Part shown: one piece after another, positions 55,759 through 64,000 of the stretch
How positions within the stretch are numbered: position 1 is the first letter of the stretch
Layout: each line of letters starts with the position of its first letter
Assembly: GCF_021869535.1 (NCBI RefSeq)
Contig: NW_026262648.1
Coordinates: forward strand, 558,001 to 622,000
Source of the DNA: Mytilus californianus
Taxonomy: Eukaryota; Mollusca; Bivalvia; Mytilida; Mytilidae
Direction of reading: 5' to 3'
DNA: 64,000 nucleotides
Made by a program: the position numbers and the translations under genes
Notes under the pieces: model-generated
Databases searched by the model: none
What the model was told of the DNA's origin: nothing
What the model saw: only the letters and a program-made list of their open reading frames with translations

Positions 55759-56745
55759 TTAAATCAGGAGAAGAAACAGTTTTAAACATGGTCAATATAA
55801 TGAGTAATTGGAAGGTTTTTAAATCTTGAGTTAAATAATTTCAAAGTATTTTTTTGATAATTTACCAAAATAGATATAAAGTATAATGAGGACCATAATT
55901 ATATTCATATTTGCCCTAGCAGTCATAAAAATGAATTAACAGATCTTGGTAATAATTTCAAGTTTAGGGTCAATATTTCAAATTAATTTTTTGGTAAAGC
56001 AGTGTTATATATACTTGAAGACTTTGATGTATAGATCATGACAGAATTTGTTTCAACAAAAATATTGAACTAGAATTTGTTACATTGGTATTTATTAAAT
56101 GAAATCTATATTTATGGATAATTTCAACAAATTTAATGAACCCAATTAGGTTTTTAAAGCCTTTATACATTATTATTACAAATTTCATTGTTGACAGCCT
56201 GAGTTTCCAGTTAATTTTAAATGTAATATGTTTTAGCTATAGTATTTGAACACTGCATGTACTTTCATTAATATATGTTGTACTATTTTTTTTCCCATTA
56301 GGTTGAAGCCAGTTTTGTTGCAGAATAGCAAATATTTGGTACTGGTTGAAACTATGAAAATGATACAGGTAAATTTGAAGAATTAAGGCTTTAACTTTAT
56401 TAATAGAAAAGAAATGCCCAAATGTCAAGGTCAAAGTGGACCTTGTAGATTCTAAACACCCTTGTGAAATCTTTAGAAGCAACAGTCATTTATGGTGAGA
56501 GAATGCCATACTTTGCAATGCTCATGTTATTATATGGAGTATGATTTTTTTTCAGTTTGTGAGTGAATTTATAGTTTATTTATTTAAAAAAAAAATGGCT
56601 CGTTTATCATTATTTTTATTATTTTGTTTATATTGAACAACCGAAGTTGATAACAAGTAATATAAAAGTCTCACTCATTATGAATCCTATAATTATATAA
56701 ATTTACTTTCAATACGATTTCTTTTTTATTTCTTATCAATTGTAG
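55759..56745. other. Gap where the transposase core should lie
   Basis: Nearly 1 kb of AT-rich DNA with no coding signal between the N- and C-terminal exons. The catalytic core of the transposase-like protein is missing here. Confidence 0.45.
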
Positions 56746-56834
56746 GTCTTATGGTGGATCATCATCCTTTAAAGAACAGCAGGTTATTAGCAGCAGTTTT
56801 ACAGAAAAATGAAGGATATAAATGGCTGTCAATG
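56746..56834 (+). pseudogene. Mutator-type transposase-like gene, late exon
   Basis: Acceptor TTGTAG, donor GTAAAT. One frame reads YGGSSSFKE, another LLAAVLQKNEGYKWLSM; the family has these in one frame, so a frameshift separates them. The exon ends in phase 0 and joins the next. Confidence 0.45.
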
Positions 56835-56912
56835 GTAAATACATACATTTTAGGATAATTACATTAATTTACCTTTGAGAAAAAAACTTGAGGTTTCATT
56901 TGATACTTTTTA

Positions 56913-57073
56913 GTCCCCTACCGACGAGGTCGAAGGGGACTTTAGGTTAGCACTCCGTCTGTCTGTCTGTCTGTCCGTCTGTCTGTCCTTCTGTCAGTCC
57001 GGCTAATCAGTTTTCCTCACTTTTTTTCTTCATGCTTGGAGATATTGACAACTAATTTTTAACCGGTAGGGGA
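56913..57073. mobile_element. Small MITE-like element with TA flanks
   Basis: GTCCCCTACCG at 56913 and CGGTAGGGGAC ending 57073 are perfect 11-bp inverted repeats, each flanked by TA (13 bp inverted if the TA is counted). Inside are GACGAGGTCGAAGGGGAC and a GTCT-rich run (56959-56990). A TA duplication fits a Tc1/mariner-type MITE. Confidence 0.55.
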
Positions 57074-57977
57074 CTATGTATTGCCATGCAATACTCTCAG
57101 AATGCTTGTTAATCTGATAATGGTGTTTTGCAGGCATAAAAATTTCTTTTTGGACAATAGATTTAGTAGATTTTAGTTTGCCTCAAGGTGAAATGCACAA
57201 GTTCATATCTCATCAACTATAAATTGTAGAATTATGTAAACTTGTACAAAGATGACATACATTTGCCACTTCACTGACTTTGGTTATGTTAAACATCCAA
57301 TTTCATATCTCAGCAACCACATTTAAAGGTGTCAGATGATGCAAACTTATATACACAGATGACTCTCAGAGTCTCAGTTAGTACCTGAGAGCTTCCAGGC
57401 AAAAGAAGGTCACACTATTGATTAGTACTTTATTTTATTATTTAATAAATATAAAATATATTATAAAGACTGCCACTGGTTCCTATGTGTAACAATGAAG
57501 CTAACTATGTGATGTAGATTACTTATGTTTATCACAAACTTGGTCACATGCTGTATATGTAAATGTATACCAAAAAGAACAGTTCAACTGTATTGATTTA
57601 AGGTAAATGGTCAAGGTCACAGCTATTAAATATATACCTCGAATTTGCATTTGTATTGGACACTATAATGCTCCCTATATTGTTACTTATATTTCATTCC
57701 AAATAGCTCTGTACATTAAAAAAAACACTAAAAAGGATGTACATCATATGCAGAAGCAATATAAAATTGCATACCCATCAGGTGACCTAATTATTGCAAT
57801 CACTTCAAAACCCTGGCCATATATCACATTATGATATTAAACGCTTAATGAGTACCTTTGTTTGTCACGTATGTAATCTTTTTAAATTGATGTTTTAATA
57901 CATGATTGGATTAATTTTGCACTATAATATTATATATTACACCTTTTTATTACAAATACTTAAATTAAACTTTCAGG
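57074..57977. other. Intron or intergenic, nothing recognised
   Basis: AT-rich; open frames of at most 75 codons without domains. Confidence 0.3.
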
Positions 57978-58170
57978 TAAATGCAGCATCAGAACGTTCC
58001 CCCGGCAAATTTACTCTGAAAGTTTGGGAAAGTATGAATTAGAAATTGGAGAGGCAAAGAGATAACCAGAAAACACAGAATTTAAAAGAGAAAAATTGAA
58101 ATAAAAAGAATAGAAAGACGGCCCCATGTAGTTTAAATGTTAAAGAAGGAACAACATATGAAATAGAAAC
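57978..58170 (+). pseudogene. Mutator-type transposase-like gene, last exon
   Basis: Acceptor CTTTCAG, then VNAASERSPGKFTLKVWESM, a stop, and in shifted frames KREKLK and LNVKEGTTYE. The order SPGK..., basic stretch, EG.TYE is the family's C-terminal signature. Several stops show decay. Confidence 0.5.
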
Positions 58171-59054
58171 TGAAGTAAACGACAATGCTTTAGTGCTTGT
58201 GACATTCAGCAAATTACTTCTCATATTCTTTATAATAAATATATATATATATAGATCAATGCGTAAAATTTGATTTTCAAACAAGACGTCTTTTAAGAAA
58301 TAGTGACGTCACTCAGGTAGCAGCTGTCAGTGGACCAAACCTATTCCATAGATGTAATATGCCAAAATGTGACATTTTAAATGAAGGGAGCAAAATAACT
58401 GGTATTTTCTTTTCGTAATGCCACTAATAGTAATATGATATATCTGAATGGGAGCAACCTGTACTATTCAATATGGATCAAAGGATTGACAATTTTGACA
58501 GGGAACAAAATGAACTCTAATTATGCTATGACTATCAATCAGTATTTGACTGAATCAGAAGAGTTAACTATATACATATTTTTAAATATAACAGTCTATA
58601 TTTTTGCTTAATTATTGAGGCATTAAAAATAATGAAAAACCTTTGAAAAAATTATTATTTCATCATTTTTTGCTTATGTTACTATGACGACTGAAAATAT
58701 ATAATGTATTATTATTATGCTTCATCAAACTTAAATCATTAATTGAGGACAGGGTGACAAAGTCTAGACATTTTTTTAATCCATTTACTTGCATGACTGG
58801 TATCTATGAATCGATAATTGAATGAAAAAAATATATGGTGATTTTCTCTAACTGCTGAGTAATTTGTTATGCTCGTTTTAGACCACAGTAATGCTTATAT
58901 AGATGCTGCATTATCATAATAATTGTTTACATTTACATAGAAGCCATGTGTTGTAGCTCTGAAATCATGTTATTTGATCTCTTTTTGTCTGTTAGGTAGT
59001 TACTCTTGCACATCAGAACAATGCAAAAACTTGAATTTTCCCATTTCTTGTCCT

Positions 59055-59068
59055 GTTGCCATGGTAAC
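59055..59068. promoter_or_regulatory. RFX X-box-like site 1
   Basis: GTTGCCATGGTAAC fits the RFX consensus (GTNRCC-N(0-3)-RGYAAC) as a near-perfect dyad. No gene start is recognised nearby. Confidence 0.4.
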
Positions 59069-59612
59069 CATTGTTCGTAGAAACAAAAATTGCTTTCATT
59101 TGATTGTCTTGTGAAAATGTATTATTCTGTGTAAGTTTAACAAAGGATATGACAACATGTGTCACACTTCGTACACACAATTTTGAAAGATATACAAAGA
59201 ACTGCTGTTGATCACTGTGTCGTTAGGGGTCACAAAAACGTTTTTAGGTCAAACAATAGTCTGGTGACCCATATTTTTCTTCTTTTTTTTCAAAGCTCAT
59301 TGTTTTGACCATCTTATGTCAAATTTAAAAAAAATATTCATTCGACCATTTTTTTTGGAAATTTAAGAAAAATAGAAATTTTTAACAAAATCTGTGTTTT
59401 TTGTGTGCAGCAGTGTTGATGAAGTTTGAGCCAATATTAATAAATATGAATAAAACTGCCATTATTTGTGTTTTAATTACATTTGTAATGTTAATTTTGT
59501 AATAAATGAAGAACAAACCTTCCAAAATACTTTCAAAGGCTTGAAAAAAATCCAGAGTTTCTACATCAGGTATGTATTTATGCATACACGTGATGTACCA
59601 ACTTTGGTGACC

Positions 59613-59626
59613 GTTACCATGGAAAC
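59613..59626. promoter_or_regulatory. RFX X-box-like site 2
   Basis: GTTACCATGGAAAC, a second X-box-type dyad 558 bp after the first. Confidence 0.4.
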
Positions 59627-60039
59627 GAGTCTGGTGACATACTATTTTTAACTCAAATTTTTATAGAGGCCATTGCATAGTATATGTATGCAAATTTTAA
59701 GAAAAATTCAATGGTGAAAAAAAAATTGCTATATCTGTAGGGATCCACCTTAAACAAAAGACATGCAGCGTAAACAAAATTATGAGACACCATATCTTAT
59801 ATTTTGCAAAATTTATTGCAAATAACAAAGAGAAATGGTAAAACTGCCAACAGATGAGCTCGATGACAATAAATGTGTAAAAACAAAGTTCGTATTGTAG
59901 TCGGCATTATGAAGATTATAAATTAATTAATAATATCCATTTAGTTTTGAAATATTCTTCCTTATTACGAATTGCACTTCTAAAAATTATCTCATGTAAA
60001 AACTCTGTAAAAATAGTTATAGGGTTGGTTTATCACTGG

Positions 60040-60150
60040 GTTAGTACTAGCATGATCAACACGACTGGTGACACTTGTGGAACAGGGTCTGCTTACCCTT
60101 TCGGAGCAACTGAGATCACCTCGGTTTTCAATGAGGTTCTAACAATAACA
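60040..60150 (+). repeat. Family B tail fragment
   Basis: GTACTAGCATGATCAACACG, GAACAGGGTCTGCTTACCC, CGGAGCAACTGAGATCACC and TTCAATGAGGTTC: an internal piece of tail B, truncated on both sides. Confidence 0.6.
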
Positions 60151-61344
60151 TTATGATGTGTGAATGGAAGCTCAAAAGTGACAAAAATATACCTAAATTG
60201 CCTTCTTTTTGCCAGTGGCAGTAAAATACAAATCCCTTTTTGTCACTGTTTGAACCATGATTAAGCTTGCAATAATTGTCAATTAACGGTACGCAAACAA
60301 CAGCAAAACAATCACAACACACAATAAGTGATATTCAGACCTCTAAATTGTCTACCGATGTAATCATGTATAAAAATTAAGGAATTGTGTATATAACTTT
60401 GAAATGACTGTAATTCGCATTGCAAACTCATCAAATATACCAGGCTTATGATTTGGAACTACAGACATGCAGTCCTTTATATAAGATTCAACAAAGGTGA
60501 TCAAATTTGAACAGTTGAAATGTCATACTACTTTTGAACTACAAAGGGTAGACTAGTCAAATCAAACCGATCATCGAAACAGTCCGTTATTAAATTTTGA
60601 ATATGTTGAAATAAAAAGAAGAAGACTGTAAGTCAAATAAAAACGAGCAACATAAGACAAAAAAGACAAAGGACAAAACAGTCTGCGAATCATAGCAATT
60701 AATTTAGACTTCCTTTCTATTGATATAAAATAGTATAAGTCGCAAAGAAACATAAACAAGTATATTTTAATTCTTGGTACTTGTATTCTAAGTACTTGAA
60801 TACATGTTGATCACTTACAATTGCGAATGGTTGTCTTTTGGTGCCGAAATATTTCCAAATATTCAACGAGACGCTGAAATTGGATAGTAATTTTTTACAC
60901 GAAACGCTTTGAAAAGGACGGAGATTGCATAGGATGTAATTTGTGATTTGCTGAAATATATATACACTTAACTGATTGATGACGAAAATCGTCCGTGTAC
61001 ATTTACGCCAAACATTTGTCATTTTAAAATGAAAAATAAATTTTGCAAATTGCTCTGCAACTTTTAATGTTAATTAGTTGGAAAAATGTAACAAAAATCT
61101 TTTGAAGTCACTTTATAAAAATCATTTTCTAAATGAAATTTGAAATTTGTAATTTTCATGAGATTACATTTTTTGATTTCACGGGGATATTAAAAACAAA
61201 TAATAATAAGTTTGTGTTAAAAATGATTTAATTTATCAACAGTTTGAATAAATTAAAACATTTGCATTTGATGTTTTTGAAAAAAAATCATATTTCAATC
61301 TCATTCTAAACGGCATATATTAAAATTGCCGACCTTTTTTTACT
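60151..61344. other. Intergenic, nothing recognised
   Basis: AT-rich, no supported feature on either strand. Confidence 0.3.
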
Positions 61345-61395
61345 GCCTCGTGGCGGGAGGTTGTGGGTTTGAATGCGACACGGTCAAAACAAATA
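61345..61395 (+). repeat. Possible tRNA-derived SINE fragment
   Basis: CTCGTGGCGGGAGGTTGTGG followed by GTTTGAATGCG resembles the B-box end of a tRNA-derived SINE. No A box or cloverleaf could be drawn, so it is not called a tRNA. Confidence 0.3.
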
Positions 61396-61944
61396 CTTGA
61401 AAATACATGCTTCTCCGATGGGCACTGTGCATTTAGGAGTAAGAAAAAAGACTAGTCGACGTGGAGGCAGAATAATGTGTCGGCGTAGGCTGACATGTAC
61501 ATATATGCACTGTTTCCTTGTGAAAGAACACATCAGAAATCAGGCTCAGTGTGTCGTCTAGTACAAAGTATGGTTTAAATTATGGTAATATGTTCTCGTC
61601 TTGGAAATGCATTTAATTTGCCATTTTGACTTTAAACAGCCATTAGTTATCATCACCATAATTTTTCATTGATGTTAGATAGCAAAAATCTTGACTATCA
61701 TATAAACACGAACATGGCATCATATTTCGCCTATTGTTGCGCGTAAATTTTATTTTCAGGAACATGAGCTCACTATTTGAAAGCTCACATTCGAAACTGG
61801 TGACTACCGTGGAGACCATTTACGAATGACAACGATACCTTTGGATGATCAAACTAGATACATTTTTTAATGCTTTCAGTTTCTTACCTTTGGAAGTTAT
61901 GTTTCTTTAACATTTTTCATGAATTATCTTGGGTGAACAAATCT
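61396..61944. other. Intergenic, nothing recognised
   Basis: No supported feature. A weak X-box-like word (ACTACCGTGGAGACC) lies near 61803. Confidence 0.3.
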
Positions 61945-62155
61945 GTCATACAAGTGAGAGGTTTATCTAGCTATAAAACCAGGTTCAATCCACCAGTTTC
62001 TACATAAGAAAATGCCTGTACCAAGTCAGGAATATGACAGTTGTTATCCATTCGTTTGATGTGTTCGAGCTTTTGATTTTGCCATTAGATTAAGGATTTT
62101 CGTTTTTGAATTTTCCTCGGAGTTAATTTTTTTTGTGATTTTACTTCATATCTCC
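61945..62155 (+). repeat. Family C tail copy
   Basis: CTGTCATACAAGTGAGAGG, CTATAAAACCAGGTTCAATC, TGCCTGTACCAAGTCAGG, CATTCGTTTGATGTG and CCTCGGAGTTAATTTT. Confidence 0.7.
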
Positions 62156-62569
62156 CTCAGGCACGGCAAATAATTCTATAATATTCACTTAATCTTCTTC
62201 AGTCTCGTATTGAGAAAGGGTAACTGTTTTAAACAAAATCACGTCAGATCGACATTTGAACATTCATTGAACGCATTTAATTTATCTTATCTTCTGACAG
62301 TGCAAAACACAGATCAATATTTTCTGATTTCCTATCCGACCTACTGTGCCCACATAACCTAGTATATTGCTTTTATCTTTAATACTAGTATGTTAACGTC
62401 TTTTTCAAAAGACTGATTGACATGCGGAAAAGGAACCAATCAAAATATATTGTTAGATATATCTTTTATTCTCATAAAGCCAATGCATGACATCAGTACA
62501 GAGATAACAACAATAACTAATTACAATATATACAAATATACAAAACAAGGAGAGAGGTTACAAAAGTCA
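62156..62569. other. Intergenic, nothing recognised
   Basis: AT-rich, no supported feature. Confidence 0.3.
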
Positions 62570-63240
62570 CTAGCCAGGAGGACAAACAAAAGTATTAATA
62601 TTTTTTATTAATAAACAAAGCTTCTTCAGGACTGGTTTTCGTTTACTCGACATAAGTTCAGAGAATTTAACTGTAGTATGTCGTTGTACAAAATAGGAGG
62701 GTAAATACTTTGTACGTTTTTAATCGAAAAAAGGACATTCAAATATATAGTGGGATTCGTCTCCAGTTTGTCGATTGTTACATTGATGGCAAACACGGTT
62801 TTCTCGTAATACGTTTTGCCATCTTCCTATTTCATGCAATCGGCAATTTGTTATAAGTCGTTCGAAATCGACAAAAAACAACGGCATCTTTTAAAGTCCA
62901 AAATATTAAAATATTCCTCAAATTCACAGTTTTTCTTAAAATTTTTGTAGTTTATATCTTTTGACGAATTTTGTATAAGCAAATTCCAATTCTGAAGATA
63001 TTGATCTAACAATCTCTGTTTTATGACATGTCTTAAATGTGGCTGAAATGTGTACCAATCGACTTGAGAAAGCAATTGATGGTACTGTAGTCTTGAGATT
63101 GCAATCTGTATTATTTATGCGGCAGCCATCAAATATTATGTCCATCAGAGTAAACAGTACGTCAGTACTTTGATTGGTTTTCCTCTCATGCATTCACACC
63201 TTGTTATCACATTCCTTATATTTTTTATGTCATAGATAAG
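62570..63240 (-). pseudogene. LINE C-terminal region, minus strand, decayed
   Basis: Read on the minus strand: VDWYTFQPHLRHVIKQRLLD and QYLQNWNLLIQNSSKDINYK (about 63060-62940), then KRCRCFLSIS; after a frameshift CRLHEIGRWQNVLRENRVCH and QCNNRQTGDESHYIFECPFF (about 62835-62730), a stop, then KYLPSYFVQRH. The IGRW...R..R.C..C.....GDE.HYIFEC pattern is the zinc-binding C-terminal end of mollusc LINE proteins. It belongs to a different LINE part or family from the 46610 copy. Confidence 0.65.
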
Positions 63241-63429
63241 CTTACTTAATTTTACAGCTATCTTAGTAGACACTTACGACTGCGAGTTAAGATAGAACTC
63301 GTATCGACTTTTCCGAAGTGACCGTCTTAATTTTTGAACAGAATGTTAGAACTCGAGGCAAAATCGAGATTAAATGTCATCTGTGTATTTAATAGAACGG
63401 TCGAAAAACATACTTAAGTTCCATATTTG
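63241..63429. other. Intergenic spacer
   Basis: No supported feature. Confidence 0.3.
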
Positions 63430-63825
63430 TTTTGAATGTTTGTTCTTATGTTTTACTGTTACACCACTGTCCCAGGTTAAGGGAGACAGTTGGCACCTAT
63501 AAACATGTTTTACCCCGCCACATTCTATATGATCCTATATGTGCCTGTCCAAAGATCGGTCCACAGTCTTTAGTTGATTATTGAGCATTGAATGTTTTTT
63601 CGTAAAGTGTTTTGTTATAAATTAGGGCTTTAGTTTTCTCAATTAAATATATAGTTTCATATTTTTCATGTCTATTCCTTTTTATAGCCGACTATACGGT
63701 TTGGGGTTTTCTCATTGTTGAAGACCCTACGATTGCCTATAATTGCTTACATCCACTTCGTTTGAACTTTATTGGATAGTTGTCTCATTGGCAATCATAC
63801 CATATCTCCTTTTTCTTATATTAAA
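63430..63825 (+). repeat. Family A tail copy
   Basis: TGTTTTACTGTTACACCACT, GTCCCAGGTTAAGGGAGAC, TTACCCCGCCACATTC, ATGTGCCTGTCCAAAG, AGCCGACTATACGGTTTGGG, TTGAAGACCCTACGATTGCC and the end GGCAATCATACCATATCTCC. Confidence 0.7.
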
Positions 63826-63889
63826 GAAATATTTTCAAACATTGCATAAAAAAACAAAAATGGTAGAAAGAGGTGCTCCAAACGGTCCG

Positions 63890-64000
63890 AGGAAAACAAG
63901 GGATGATTGTTTTTTCTCTATAATTTTTGTTAATTTTTCATTTTTTGACGGCGATGCTCCGTTGGCAACATCTTGCGGTGTTAACTCCAATTCGTTCGCT
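63890..64000 (+). pseudogene. Family A RT fragment at window edge
   Basis: GGGATGATTGTTTTTTCTCT and GACGGCGATGCTCCGTTGGC through CGGTGTT and ATTCGTTCGCT align with 3792-3893 of copy 1 (DKRDDCSFPIVNFPFLDGD, then the QLVR stretch). It continues past the window. Confidence 0.65.

Larger units (their letters stand above)
58171..60039. other. Intergenic with two RFX X-box-like sites
   Basis: No exon recognised. Apart from the two sites listed separately, AT-rich. Confidence 0.35.

Noticed and set aside
61345-61420. tRNA gene
   Set aside because: Only a B-box-like word is present; no cloverleaf or acceptor stem could be drawn.

Overview
The window looks like AT-rich nuclear DNA from a marine bivalve, most likely a mussel (Mytilus-like). 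This rests on intron-split PAN plus C-type-lectin genes, a Penelope-like retroelement with a GIY-YIG endonuclease, and several dispersed repeat families that recur here on both strands and that I recall as abundant in mussel genomes. Nothing prokaryotic is present. The species is not proven by the sequence.

Host genes are sparse. Two secreted PAN/apple plus C-type-lectin-domain (CTLD) genes lie on the + strand. Gene 1 spans 1357-7658 in three exons and carries a one-base frameshift in exon 2. Gene 2 spans 36778-45425 in four exons, is intact, and would encode 258 residues with QPD and WND sugar/Ca-binding motifs. Extra CTLD exon fragments sit in their introns (5635-5702 and 37674-37785). An unrecognised reading frame with one internal stop lies at 35818-36414.

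Most of the rest is mobile DNA. (i) A Penelope-like element (PLE) at 7828-12053 has near-identical direct repeats, RT and GIY-YIG domains, one in-frame stop, and TA runs at both ends. (ii) Decayed copies of three related reverse-transcriptase families each have their own 3' tail. Family A: RT 2775-4267 and 21470-24780, tail 4268-4995. Family B: RT 18500-19254, tail 19255-19560. Family C: RT 25179-25710, tail 25711-26290. Many solo copies of these tails are scattered through the window, as expected of 5'-truncated insertions. (iii) A 1.26-kb element with TTAA flanks and a foldback element are nested in the second family A copy. (iv) A decayed jockey-type LINE occupies 46610-49275 and a LINE C-terminal fragment lies at 62570-63240 on the minus strand. 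(v) A 4.15-kb DNA transposon at 50317-54465 has long inverted repeats and a TTG duplication, and encodes a broken nuclease-like/Cys-rich protein like that of Academ elements. (vi) A broken, intron-containing Mutator-type transposase-like gene at 54492-58170 lacks its core. Several foldback/MITE-like hairpins and tandem arrays (52-, 60-, 104- and 113-bp units) complete the picture.

The two lectin genes probably belong to the expanded bivalve immune lectin repertoire, and their introns have been enlarged by repeats. All repeat boundaries and percentages were judged by eye.
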